DNA of 52,223 nucleotides from an uncultured Bacteroides sp. (GTDB taxonomy: Bacteria > Bacteroidota > Bacteroidia > Bacteroidales > Bacteroidaceae). The translations under genes were made by a program, and so were the position numbers. Shown here one piece after another: positions 8,822-17,743 of the stretch; position 1 is the first letter of the stretch, and each line of letters starts with the position of its first letter. Below the pieces are notes generated by a model. That model was given only the letters and a program-made list of their open reading frames with translations. It searched no databases and had not been told where the DNA came from. Location of the stretch: the NCBI GenBank assembly GCA_947074275.1, contig CAMTPA010000009.1, positions 1 to 52,223 on the forward strand. The letters are read 5' to 3'.

Positions 8822-8881
8822 TACTTTGCTGCTAAAGTAAAAGTAAAAGAAGAAGTAAAATGTATAAGTAAACACGTTCAT
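8795..8881 (-). CDS. Phe/Tyr-rich leader peptide of the aromatic operon
   Basis: The ORF runs from ATG at 8881 to TGA at 8795, 28 codons. Phe is at codons 4, 8, 10, 11, 12, 14, 16 and 24, and Tyr at 6, 9, 13 and 15, so codons 8-16 read FYFFFYFYF. A ribosome stalled there leaves the GAGCGGGA arm (8821-8814) free to block the terminator. A ribosome that reaches the stop codon covers that arm, so the terminator forms. The genes downstream make exactly Phe and Tyr. The same logic is established for pheA and trp leaders of enteric bacteria. Its operation here is inference from sequence. Confidence 0.88.
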   Translation of the reverse strand: MNVFTYTFYFFFYFYFSSKVEREFVCIK

Positions 8882-8922
8882 ACTGTTGTTGTTATTTTGA
8901 GCTTTCGCTTTAAATGATGGGG

Positions 8923-8956
8923 CAAAAGTAATACTTTTCTTTTAAATGCAAGCAAA
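8923..8956 (-). promoter_or_regulatory. Promoter of the Phe/Tyr leader and operon
   Basis: On the minus strand, TTTG (8956-8953) is followed after 22 bp by TACTTTTG (8930-8923). The leader ATG is 42 bp further on. The -7 box is exact and the spacing is slightly long. Confidence 0.7.
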
Positions 8957-9016
8957 AACATACATTTTTTATCTAATTACTTAAGAAAACTTACATAAAA
9001 TTAGTTTAACCCTGTA

Positions 9017-9976
9017 TTAGATTTGCCAAATATCCTTTGCGCCACCTCCATTTTGATTGTTGAAAGTGCCGTTTAGCTTTTCTTCCTCTTTTGGGTTGAG
9101 TTCGAGAGCTGTTTGCATATCGGATACCGAACCCTCTTTGTCGCCATTCATTAGTTTTGCACGTCCTCGTTCTTGGTAGGCTTTCGCAAAGTTTGGGTTT
9201 AGCTCGATAGCTTCGTCTAACAGTTCAATGGCTTCGGTTGCTTTCTCCTCTTTAATAAAGAGTTGCCCCAAGTGTAGAAATGCCTGCTCGTTGAACGGGT
9301 TTAGTGCTATCACATGGCGGTAGTTGGTTTCTGCTTCTTCATTGTTGGCTTCTGCCTCTTTTAATCGGCCACGTAGCAATAAGGCTGCCTCCTCTTCGGG
9401 TTGATGGGTAAGAATGGTTTCAATATCTTCGGCTGCCTCTTTGAACTGATTCATCGAGATTAATATATCGGCACGCAGTAGTCGTGCTTCTATGTAATCG
9501 TCTTTTAACACAATGGCTTTGGTGAGGTGAGCAATGGCCATAATGTCGTTGTGCAGTTCGTGCATTGCTTTCCCAAGTAGGTAGAATGCCATTGCGTTGT
9601 CGGGTGCCATTTCGGTGGCTTTTTGTGCTACTTGCTCCATTTCGGCATAGTTGCTTTGCATAAAGCACACGTGTGCAAGGGTGAGATAGGTATTCACAAA
9701 TGCAGGGTCTTTGGCTATCATTCGTCTCAGCACGTCGTGTGCCGATGCCATATCGTGCATTTGTATGTAGAGGTCGCACAGATAGCCCATTGTCTCAAAG
9801 TCTTCCTCCAATTGCAGTGCCTCGGTGAAACATTTCACCGCATAGTCGGCACGTCCCATTCGTTGTGCGCGAAGACCATCGTACTTGAATATCTCAAAGT
9901 TCTTCTGATTTGTTTTTTGCTGTTCGCTTTCTGAGTTCTCTTTGCCACCAAAAAGCGATTTAAAGAAGTTTGCCAT
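9017..9976 (-). CDS. Tetratricopeptide-repeat protein
   Basis: This 319-residue cytoplasmic protein has no signal peptide. From about residue 30 to 300 it is built of degenerate TPR units, shown by repeats of the A..LG/YLLG and A...Y..A/AL.L.P patterns (for example YAVKCFTEALQL, AIAHLTKAIVL, AIELLDEAIEL, SVSDMQTALEL). It ends in a short Gly-rich tail. TPR arrays scaffold protein-protein contacts. No partner is suggested by the neighbours. A TACATTTG box lies upstream at 10022-10015. The stop codon is followed by the leader region of the aromatic operon, which has its own promoter. Confidence 0.85.
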   Translation of the reverse strand: MANFFKSLFGGKENSESEQQKTNQKNFEIFKYDGLRAQRMGRADYAVKCFTEALQLEEDFETMGYLCDLYIQMHDMASAHDVLRRMIAKDPAFVNTYLTLAHVCFMQSNYAEMEQVAQKATEMAPDNAMAFYLLGKAMHELHNDIMAIAHLTKAIVLKDDYIEARLLRADILISMNQFKEAAEDIETILTHQPEEEAALLLRGRLKEAEANNEEAETNYRHVIALNPFNEQAFLHLGQLFIKEEKATEAIELLDEAIELNPNFAKAYQERGRAKLMNGDKEGSVSDMQTALELNPKEEEKLNGTFNNQNGGGAKDIWQI

Positions 9977-10014
9977 ATAGTTGTGGTATTATGATTTAAT
10001 TTGTTTTCTGATTG

Positions 10015-10022
10015 CAAATGTA
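10015..10022 (-). promoter_or_regulatory. -7 box for the TPR gene
   Basis: TACATTTG on the minus strand lies 39 bp before the TPR gene start and just past the recQ stop codon. No clear -33 element is seen. Confidence 0.45.
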
Positions 10023-10040
10023 TGAAAATGTATCATTCTA

Positions 10041-11942
10041 TTATGTGTGCAGATGGTAAAAACCGTCTTTTAGAGTTAGTTCTTCTTCGTTTGTCAATTG
10101 TTGAAGCACGGCTATGGCTATTTCTTTGGGCGCACCTACACGTTGCACCACGTGGGTTGCTGTGAGTGGCTGCTCTTTGATGAGTTCTACAATTCGTTGT
10201 TTAACACTCTCAAAATCTGAAACCTCAATCGATGAGTTTCGCTTTCGCTCGATGCACACGTCGCACTGTCCACAATCGTGCTCATTTTTTTCGCCAAAGT
10301 AATGGAGCAACATTCTGCTACGGCAGGCATTTTCGGAGGTTGCATACTCTATCATTGCTTCTATGCGTGTTTCATATCGTTCTTTCCGCTCCTCATATAC
10401 CATTTTGGGTATGTGCAAACGTTCTTGCTCCACACGTTCGCGTGTATATATTATATAAGGTGTTTTTCGTTGGGGTATGTAGTCGATGATGCGTCGTTTA
10501 GACAAAGTCATCAGCGTGTTGTATATCTGTTGGCGAGTCAGTCCACTGCGTATGCTCAATGCTCCTTCGCTGATGTAGGTATATTCGGTGAACAAGCCTG
10601 TGTAAGACCGTAGCACCAGTTGCAAGAGCATTTCAGTCTCTTTGTTCTCTTCGCGAAGTCGGTACAATTCATCACGACGCAGCAGAAAAAGGATGCGCGA
10701 AGCATTGTCTTGTTCATCGGTATATTCGATATAGCCTGCTTGTGTAAGTAGTTTCAACGCATTGTGTGCCTGTACGGGAAAGTGTTTGAATGTGCGACAA
10801 AACTCCTCTAAGTTGAACACTTTGACGCATCCTAAACCATCGCCCATTGCCATTTGATAATAGTATTGCAAATGTTCGTACACCTTTTTAATATACTCTT
10901 TGTCGGGAAAAGTATCGGGTATACGTTTGTGCAACGTCACCTTGTCGGCTTTGGAGTAGAGGATGACTGCGTAGGCTTTGTTGCCATCGCGTCCTGCTCG
11001 TCCTGCTTCTTGAAAATAGGCTTCGGGCGAATCGGGCAAATCAATGTGAATTACCACTCGCACATCGGGCTTGTCTATTCCCATACCAAAAGCATTGGTT
11101 GCCACCATCACCCTGCATTCGTCTTGTTGCCACTGTTTCTGTCGCAAGTCTTTCACTGCATTGTCCAGTCCTGCGTGATAAAAGTTGGCGGTAAAGCCTT
11201 CGTTATTAAGATGCTCGGTAATCTCTTTGGCACGCTTACGGCTACGCACATACACAATGGTACTTCCATCTATGCGTTGCAAGATGTGGGTCATTTCTGC
11301 CAGCTTGTTGTCGGTGGGGCGCACGATGTAGGCAAGGTTCTTACGTTCAAAACTCATCCTAAACACATTCTCTTGTGCAAAGTCAAGTCGCTTCTGAATA
11401 TCGATAACTACTTCGGGTGTAGCCGTGGCAGTGAGTGCCAGTACGGGTATGTCCGGCAAATGCTTTCTGATTTCGGATATATTGAGGTAGGCAGGGCGAA
11501 AATCGTAGCCCCATTGTGATATACAGTGGCTTTCATCGATGGTGATTAGGTTCACTTTCATCGAACGAAGTTTGGTGATAAAGATTTCTGTATCGAGGCG
11601 TTCGGGCGAGATATAGAGAAACTTGAAGTTGCCAAAGATGCAGTTCTCTAAGGCGATGAGTATTTCTTGGCGGCTCATCCCCGAATAGATGGCAATGGCT
11701 TTGATACCCCTTTCGCGTAGGTTGCGCACTTGGTCTTTCATCAAAGCAATAAGAGGGGTCACGACAATACATAACCCCTCTTGTGCCAATGCGGGAATTT
11801 GAAATGTAATGGATTTACCACCACCCGTAGGCATCAGCCCCAAGGTGTCTTTTCCCGAACCGATGCTTTGGATAATCTCTTCCTGTATTCCTCGGAAGTT
11901 ATCATACCCCCAATACTGTTTGAGAATCTCCTGATAACTCAT
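10041..11942 (-). CDS. recQ: ATP-dependent DNA helicase RecQ
   Basis: This 633-residue 3'-5' helicase acts in recombination and repair. Walker A is in MPTGGGKSITFQ (about 37-48) and the DEAH box appears as DESH followed by CISQWGYDFRP. The helicase C-domain has the QEAGRAGRDG motif. Cysteines of the RecQ zinc site are visible (NACRSRMLLHYFG and DCGQCDVC). A short winged-helix-like region follows to the end. I see no HRDC domain, so it is the shorter RecQ form. The start overlaps the recJ stop as ATGA, pointing to coupled translation of two enzymes that act together in resection. Confidence 0.95.
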   Translation of the reverse strand: MSYQEILKQYWGYDNFRGIQEEIIQSIGSGKDTLGLMPTGGGKSITFQIPALAQEGLCIVVTPLIALMKDQVRNLRERGIKAIAIYSGMSRQEILIALENCIFGNFKFLYISPERLDTEIFITKLRSMKVNLITIDESHCISQWGYDFRPAYLNISEIRKHLPDIPVLALTATATPEVVIDIQKRLDFAQENVFRMSFERKNLAYIVRPTDNKLAEMTHILQRIDGSTIVYVRSRKRAKEITEHLNNEGFTANFYHAGLDNAVKDLRQKQWQQDECRVMVATNAFGMGIDKPDVRVVIHIDLPDSPEAYFQEAGRAGRDGNKAYAVILYSKADKVTLHKRIPDTFPDKEYIKKVYEHLQYYYQMAMGDGLGCVKVFNLEEFCRTFKHFPVQAHNALKLLTQAGYIEYTDEQDNASRILFLLRRDELYRLREENKETEMLLQLVLRSYTGLFTEYTYISEGALSIRSGLTRQQIYNTLMTLSKRRIIDYIPQRKTPYIIYTRERVEQERLHIPKMVYEERKERYETRIEAMIEYATSENACRSRMLLHYFGEKNEHDCGQCDVCIERKRNSSIEVSDFESVKQRIVELIKEQPLTATHVVQRVGAPKEIAIAVLQQLTNEEELTLKDGFYHLHT

Positions 11943-13657
11943 TCAATCGGTTTAATGTCTTCTATTTGTAGTTGCACCTCACCACGCTTGTGCGTATTCT
12001 CTTCTATTGTGTAGCAAATATCAAACGAACGCTTGGTTTTGATGTAGCGCACGTGCGAACTTTGTCCGAAAGCAATGCCGTTCATCACGTTATTCGATTT
12101 ATTGTCTACCAACTCCAGCTTGATGTGCTCTTGGTCTCTGCCCACTACCTTGCTTGTGCCATAATCGTACACGTGGTGTGTGCAGAATATAGGTTTCAAG
12201 TTGTCTGGGCCAAAAGGATTGAAGCGTTTCAAGTCGTTGAAAAACTTGTGGCTAATGTCTTTAAAATCAATCTCGGCATCTATATCAATCACCGAGCTGG
12301 TTTGTTCGGGAAGTATGTTTTTAGAAACAAATTCCTCAAATCGTTCGGTAAAGGCTTGTACATTTTCGGCTTTCATCGAAAGGCCAGCTGCATAAGTGTG
12401 TCCGCCAAAGTTTTCGAGTAAGTCTCGACAGTGCTCTATGGCTTTGTACACATCAAATCCCGAAACCGAGCGAGCCGATCCAGTAGCCATATCATCACTT
12501 CGTGTCAGTACCACTGCAGGGCGATAATAAACCTCGGTGAGGCGAGAGGCCACAATGCCGATAACACCTTTGTGCCACTCTTCGTTGTAGAGCACAATCG
12601 AGCGTTTCTCTTCCAATCCATCGAGGTTGTTCACGATTTGGTTTGCCTCTTCGGTCATATTCTTATCCAAATCCTTGCGTGTTTCGTTGTACTGGTTTAT
12701 CTGATACGCCTTTTCGAGTGCAATCGATAAATCTTTCTCAATCAGCAAATCTACCGCTTCCTTTCCGTTCTGAATACGCCCCGACGCATTGATGCGTGGG
12801 CCTATCTTGAACACGATGTCACTCATTGTAATCTCCTTTTCGGCAAGTCCGCAAATGTCTATGATGGCTTTCATACCGATGCTGGGGTTGCTGTTGAGTT
12901 GTTTCAGCCCGTGATAGGCAAGTATGCGGTTTTCTCCCATTATGGGCACAATGTCTGACGCGATACTCACAGCTACCAAATCGAGCAACGGGATAAGGAG
13001 ATGAAACTCAATGCCATTGCTCATAGCAAATGCTTGCATAAACTTGAACCCTACGCCGCAACCCGATAAGTGGGTATAGGGGTATGTGTTATCCAAACGT
13101 TTGGCGTTCAAGATAGCTACCGCCGGTGGCAATACATCATCGGGCACGTGGTGGTCGCAGATGATAAAATCGATGCCTTTTTCTTTGGCATAAGCAATTT
13201 CATCTATGGCTTTAATACCACAATCGAGCACAATGATAAGTGTCACACCGCTTTCGGCAGCATAATCAATTCCCTTGTGTGATACTCCGTAGCCCTCTTC
13301 ATATCGGTCGGGCACGTAGTAGTCGATGTTTGAGTAAAATTGTTGGATAAACTTGTAGACAAGAGCCACTGCGGTGGTGCCGTCTACGTCGTAATCTCCA
13401 TAAATTAAAATGCGTTCCTTTTTCCCCATAGCCCGATTCAGACGCTCTATTGCTATATCCATATCTTTCATTAAGAATGGATCGTGCAAATCGGGTAGTT
13501 GCGGGCGAAAGAATTTTCTGGCTTCGGTAGCTTTTGTTATTCCTCGCTGTAGCAACAGACGGCTCAGAATGGGGCTAATGCCCAGCTCTTGAGCCAATGA
13601 TTGGCTAACTTCGGCTTGTTTGGGGGTAATGGGTACATAATTCCATTTGTGATTCAT
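11939..13657 (-). CDS. recJ: Single-stranded-DNA-specific exonuclease RecJ
   Basis: This 5'-3' single-strand exonuclease of the DHH superfamily is 572 residues long, usual for the family. The DHH-domain motifs are present: GDYDVDGTTA (about 91-100), DCGIK, ICDHHVPD and the HLSGCGVGFK segment. They are followed by a DHHA1 region with GGHTYAAGLS and a C-terminal OB-like region. ATG at 13657 is well placed. The gene heads a recJ-recQ pair with a 4-bp overlap. A weak TACTTTTA box lies at 13730-13723. Confidence 0.95.
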   Translation of the reverse strand: MNHKWNYVPITPKQAEVSQSLAQELGISPILSRLLLQRGITKATEARKFFRPQLPDLHDPFLMKDMDIAIERLNRAMGKKERILIYGDYDVDGTTAVALVYKFIQQFYSNIDYYVPDRYEEGYGVSHKGIDYAAESGVTLIIVLDCGIKAIDEIAYAKEKGIDFIICDHHVPDDVLPPAVAILNAKRLDNTYPYTHLSGCGVGFKFMQAFAMSNGIEFHLLIPLLDLVAVSIASDIVPIMGENRILAYHGLKQLNSNPSIGMKAIIDICGLAEKEITMSDIVFKIGPRINASGRIQNGKEAVDLLIEKDLSIALEKAYQINQYNETRKDLDKNMTEEANQIVNNLDGLEEKRSIVLYNEEWHKGVIGIVASRLTEVYYRPAVVLTRSDDMATGSARSVSGFDVYKAIEHCRDLLENFGGHTYAAGLSMKAENVQAFTERFEEFVSKNILPEQTSSVIDIDAEIDFKDISHKFFNDLKRFNPFGPDNLKPIFCTHHVYDYGTSKVVGRDQEHIKLELVDNKSNNVMNGIAFGQSSHVRYIKTKRSFDICYTIEENTHKRGEVQLQIEDIKPIE

Positions 13658-13831
13658 TTTATATATTGTTTTTTCTTTTTCTGTCTCAAGGGTCGGAAAA
13701 TACGTGTTTTCTCAACAAGTTGTAAAAGTACGAAAAAACAGCAAGCCATCTATATAATTAATAAAAATTATCAAGGGTAGTTTTGTGAAATAATCATTTG
13801 TGGGTAGCTTCTTTTTTAGGATCATCTTCAT

Positions 13832-13909
13832 ACTGTTCATAGTTTGCTTGTCAACTGTTTACATCTATCGGCTCATTTGTTGATAGTTGCGACGTTGACT
13901 GTGAACAGT
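13832..13909. repeat. Inverted-repeat intergenic element ACTGTTCA...TGAACAGT
   Basis: ACTGTTCA (13832-13839) and TGAACAGT (13902-13909) bound a 78-bp element between recJ and the AsmA-like gene. Its left arm, ACTGTTCATAGTTTGC, is identical over 16 nt to an arm of the hairpin at 45313-45370. Interior motifs GTCAACTG and GTTGACTG repeat the same words. No gene is visible in the rest of 13658-13928. Confidence 0.6.
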
Positions 13910-13928
13910 TGCCAGAAGCTCATTTCTT

Positions 13929-16900
13929 TTATTGGTTGTCGGGTAGCACCAACTCAGGATAGATGAGTTGCGCTTTGCGTTTTTTGGGGAGCAAGAAATT
14001 GCGAATCTTATCGAAGAATCCAATCACACGCACGGCTTCTTCCTGCTTTTTTTCGGAGATACCTACCGACTCTACAAGTGCAGGCTCCATAATTTGCCAG
14101 ATATAGTTGAAGGTAGGATGATAAGGGTCGCGTTTAATTTCGGTAAGGGCGTGATGGTTTGCATTGTTGTGACGAAGCAGCTTGTTGGCAATGGTTGTCA
14201 CAAGAGGATGCTTTTTAAGTTCGTCGCCTTTGTATTCGGCTACTTCGGCATATAAACTATCATATAGCAGCAACATATCCGATTGGGCGGATAGGGAAGA
14301 CCCTTCGGCTCTGAAAGTCATTTGCTTCAGATGGCCGCTTTTTATTTCGATAGGTGCCAATGGTGTAACAAGTTGGTTCATCTCGCACAAGTCGAACTCT
14401 CCCATATTGGCAGATAGTATAAAATGATCGTTGAGCGAATCTATTGGCACTTGCCATTCGATATCGAACTTTCCTTTTCCCATAAACTTGCCTGCCAAGT
14501 TTGCCACCATATAAGGATGATTGGGACGCACCACATTGGTCAGATTGGTGATGGTTCCTGTCATATCTTGTAGCATCAGTTTGCCTGGTATGGTGCCTTT
14601 TCTCGAAAGCTCCTCATACACCACGGTAAAGTTGCGCACATCTACCGCAGGAATATCAATGGTGATGGGTGCTTTTTGTAGGTAAGAGTAAATCATTGGA
14701 AACCATTTGTGGCGCGGTAGCTTGGTTTTGGCATTTACAAAGTTTTGCAGCACGATATCGTTTATTGCCATTCCTTTTAGCGACACGGTGTTGTGCTCCA
14801 ACAGGTTGGTATAGTCGATGCCCGAAAGAGTGATGTTATTTATCGTCACATCATACCAGCTTTTGTGTTTGGGGTCTACATACGAAAACTCCATCATCGA
14901 GTAGGGCGATGTGTAGCTGATGCCACCAATATATAGGCTATCGTTGATTAACTGAATCGACTTCACTCCAATATCGAACATCCCGCCATCGAGCGGATAC
15001 TTGATGTTGCAAGTAGAGAAATAGGGCTGTCCCCACGAGAAGGTTTGCTCGGAATTATTTATACTTACATTGCAAAGAGCGATGCTGGTAGTGTCTATCT
15101 TGAGATGTATAAGGCTGTCACCTCTTTTTTCGGTATAATCTATCAGAGCATCCGAAATGCTAAATCGGCTCAACGATAGCTGGTTTGCTATTGAGGCTAA
15201 ACGGTGGTAGAGCGAATCGGGCAAAATGAGTTTAGGCAACCCCTCTTCCTTCTTCTTTTTCTTTTCGTTGGCAGTTGCTTTCTTTTCTGCTGCCACTGTG
15301 TACACTTCAATGTTGGGTTGCTCAAAGTTGATGTCTCCTACGTGAAAAAGCTGATGATTCCAAGCTAATGTGTCGATGCTGAATTGAGAAAGCTGCACTT
15401 GATAGCTATTGCCTCCTTTTTCGTGCATCTCTATCGATGGTGATGCTAATGCGAGGGCGGTGAAAGATAAATCTTTCTCTTTGCCTTTTTCTTGGTAGCT
15501 CAACCCCGATACGGTGAGTTGAGGTGAAGTTAAATGCAGATTCGATTTGCTTTGGGCGAAAAGCGTGTCTTGCGGTATGAGCAAGATGTTCCTCAGGCTA
15601 AGCAAATCGTTGGCGGTAGAGTATGAGCCTTGTGCAATGGATAAACGATACTCATTCCCCGGCAGGTAGTTGTCGAATGAGTGAAACGAGAACCCCATCT
15701 TGCCGTAACCGAAAGAGTAGCCTTTGGCGGTGTTGGCCGCTTCGCTCAATAGTAGGTTGGTGGCATACACATCAAAATCTTTTAGTTGATAACTAATCAA
15801 TTGCGGTGGACGCTGGTCGGCCACCACTACGGAGGCTTTACTTATTTTGAAATCCTTTAGCGCAAGGTGGTTCATCAGTGGGCCAAACAATGTTTTTAAG
15901 TCTTCCTGTTTCTTATCATTCGTATGCGATTTTTGCTTGGTGTGCGAAGCGTTTTCTGCGATGGTGTATTCTATCTGTGGCTGACTGATGATGAATGCGT
16001 CGGCTTCGATTCCTGTTTTGTAATTCAATCCTTTCAAGAGAATGCTTTTGATGTTTGCTTTCAGATAATCTTTGCTGGTGGTGGTGCTGATGGGTTTAAG
16101 CGAAATGTTTTCCACCATCAAGTTGCCCTCGGTAGAGTTGAATGCTAACTCTGCAATATTCAGATAGTGGTTGCTACTTCCCAGTTCGCCCGATAGTTGG
16201 TTGATATCGATGGAGAAGTTTTGCGAAAAGATGTATTGGTCGTTGCTCATAGCAGCCGAGTCCATTATCAGGTTGTAGGCTTTAAAGGTTAGCGCATCCA
16301 TTTTGAAGTGGTCTACCCCTTTGGGGGTGTAGAGCGTGTATTGCATACGAGCCTTATCTATATCTATTTCGCCAATTGTGAGTTTGCGGAAGATGGGAGC
16401 AATGATGTCGTAAATGCTGAGTGGTTGCGTCAGCAGGTTGGCATCTTCGCTGCTTTGTGCTTTCTTCTGCGTTTTTTCCTTCTTGTCGGCAGATGGCGTG
16501 GCGATGTGTGAAGTCTCTATTTCGGGTGCAACGATGTTGAACGAGCGAATGGCAAGCGAATTGGTGGCGTGACTACGGTCGAAGTCAATGCCGTCAATCG
16601 ACACGGTTTGTACCGAAGCGTCGATGCTGTTTTCGGGATAACCGGGGTTTTTGCGATTGGAGTGAAGTTTGATGTCGGAAATGTAGACCAGCGAATCGGT
16701 GGTGTTGAGGCTGATGCTATTGGTAGATAATGTGAAGTCGTTGTTGGTGATGAGCTGTTGCGGTTCGTTGGTTGTAAAACTAAAACTGTTGCAAAACAAA
16801 AGTTTGCCATTCTCATAGCTCGCTTCGTTCATTAAAAAACCGTATGCGTCGAAACTTACATTCTGTATGGCATATACGATGGGCGACTGTGGGCTGATGG

Positions 16901-17447
16901 CTGTGTAGCAGATGCTGGCATTGTCTAAGTTTAGTTCGTTCACGCTTAGCTCGGTGATGTAGGCCGAAACCATCTGATATAGATTTTTGGTAGAGGCGTG
17001 GTGGTGCTTTTTTTTGGGGCGTGCCAAGTCGTCTGTTTCGTAAATGCGCACGTCGGGTGTTTTGATTTGGAAAGATGTGAAATGTAGTTTCCTGAAATCG
17101 TGCCGCCACGTCAAGTTCAATCCTTTGAAGTGAATCATTCCGATAGAAAGTTCCATATAAGTGTTGGGTAGGCTGTCTTTACTTTGCCAGCTGGCATACA
17201 CGGCAGAGTCGGGCATTAGTTTTACACCCTCTATCTTTAGTTCGCCGTTCCACAGGCTCAAGGATAGTTTTTTATACGAAAGGTTGTAGAATCCGTTACT
17301 CTCGGCGGCTGTTCGTTCTATCAGTTTATGCGCCAAGTAGTTTTCTACCCACTGCGTGCGAAAGAACACAACTGCAATGGCAAGGATAGCCAACAAAACA
17401 ATTGCCAGCCATAGGTGTCTTTTGTGTCCTTTACGTTTCACTTCCAT
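13929..17447 (-). CDS. Large AsmA-like membrane-anchored periplasmic protein
   Basis: The protein has 1172 residues from the chosen ATG at 17447; an in-frame ATG at 17471 lies eight codons earlier but lacks the basic start. A basic N-terminus (MEVKRKGHKRH) precedes one membrane segment (LWLAIVLLAILAIAVVFF). The remainder is a long beta-rich region with recurring phrases such as L.I....I, PQ(I/L).....L and D..(I/L). This architecture matches the AsmA/DUF748/TamB group, which is thought to bridge inner and outer membranes in lipid traffic. A charged Lys/Glu-rich linker lies near residue 735. Family assignment is by architecture only. Confidence 0.65.
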   Translation of the reverse strand: MEVKRKGHKRHLWLAIVLLAILAIAVVFFRTQWVENYLAHKLIERTAAESNGFYNLSYKKLSLSLWNGELKIEGVKLMPDSAVYASWQSKDSLPNTYMELSIGMIHFKGLNLTWRHDFRKLHFTSFQIKTPDVRIYETDDLARPKKKHHHASTKNLYQMVSAYITELSVNELNLDNASICYTAISPQSPIVYAIQNVSFDAYGFLMNEASYENGKLLFCNSFSFTTNEPQQLITNNDFTLSTNSISLNTTDSLVYISDIKLHSNRKNPGYPENSIDASVQTVSIDGIDFDRSHATNSLAIRSFNIVAPEIETSHIATPSADKKEKTQKKAQSSEDANLLTQPLSIYDIIAPIFRKLTIGEIDIDKARMQYTLYTPKGVDHFKMDALTFKAYNLIMDSAAMSNDQYIFSQNFSIDINQLSGELGSSNHYLNIAELAFNSTEGNLMVENISLKPISTTTSKDYLKANIKSILLKGLNYKTGIEADAFIISQPQIEYTIAENASHTKQKSHTNDKKQEDLKTLFGPLMNHLALKDFKISKASVVVADQRPPQLISYQLKDFDVYATNLLLSEAANTAKGYSFGYGKMGFSFHSFDNYLPGNEYRLSIAQGSYSTANDLLSLRNILLIPQDTLFAQSKSNLHLTSPQLTVSGLSYQEKGKEKDLSFTALALASPSIEMHEKGGNSYQVQLSQFSIDTLAWNHQLFHVGDINFEQPNIEVYTVAAEKKATANEKKKKKEEGLPKLILPDSLYHRLASIANQLSLSRFSISDALIDYTEKRGDSLIHLKIDTTSIALCNVSINNSEQTFSWGQPYFSTCNIKYPLDGGMFDIGVKSIQLINDSLYIGGISYTSPYSMMEFSYVDPKHKSWYDVTINNITLSGIDYTNLLEHNTVSLKGMAINDIVLQNFVNAKTKLPRHKWFPMIYSYLQKAPITIDIPAVDVRNFTVVYEELSRKGTIPGKLMLQDMTGTITNLTNVVRPNHPYMVANLAGKFMGKGKFDIEWQVPIDSLNDHFILSANMGEFDLCEMNQLVTPLAPIEIKSGHLKQMTFRAEGSSLSAQSDMLLLYDSLYAEVAEYKGDELKKHPLVTTIANKLLRHNNANHHALTEIKRDPYHPTFNYIWQIMEPALVESVGISEKKQEEAVRVIGFFDKIRNFLLPKKRKAQLIYPELVLPDNQ

Positions 17448-17514
17448 ATCGTTCGTTTTAATGTAAAACAACCGTATAAATGGTTTTGTTTTGAAAGGTG
17501 CTTTTTAGCTGTTT

Positions 17515-17602
17515 TGGTAGGTAGGCCTACTTGGTTTGGTAGCAAGGACTATCTACCACGCTGAACAGGCCTGTCTACCACGCTGGATAGGCCTATCTAT
17601 CA
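17515..17602. repeat. Tandem dyad array 1: four 22-bp units with GGCC core
   Basis: Four contiguous 22-bp units have centres at 17525, 17547, 17569 and 17591. Cores read GTAGGCCTAC, AAGGACTA, ACAGGCCTGT and GATAGGCCTATC. Unit 2 also has outer arms TGGTAG/CTACCA. Changes in one arm are matched in the other in units 1, 3 and 4. There is no spacer sequence and no gene. The array lies just upstream of the AsmA-like gene. Confidence 0.85.
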
Positions 17603-17672
17603 AACCCTCATTTAGAGCCATTAAAACGGGGATGGTGAGCGAGGTAAGACAAATGGATATATTTAAACAAGT

Positions 17673-17716
17673 AAAGGCTTTCGGCACACCTTTTGGAGGT
17701 GATGCCGAAAGCCTTT
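17673..17716 (-). terminator. Hairpin downstream of the thioesterase gene
   Basis: A perfect 14-bp stem (17673-17686 with 17703-17716, AAAGGCTTTCGGCA) encloses a 16-nt loop. The T-run on the minus strand is short, so termination may be weak. Confidence 0.65.
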
Positions 17717-17743
17717 GCAATGTAGTATGTATGCAAGTGAATG

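Noticed and set aside
8700..8920. T-box or amino acid riboswitch upstream of pheA
   Set aside because: No T-box sequence or specifier stem is seen, and the Phe/Tyr-rich ORF with competing hairpins explains the region.
10854..11519. 221-codon ORF antisense to recQ
   Set aside because: The RecQ motifs on the other strand are complete, and the antisense translation is Cys/His-rich filler typical of an opposite-strand reading.
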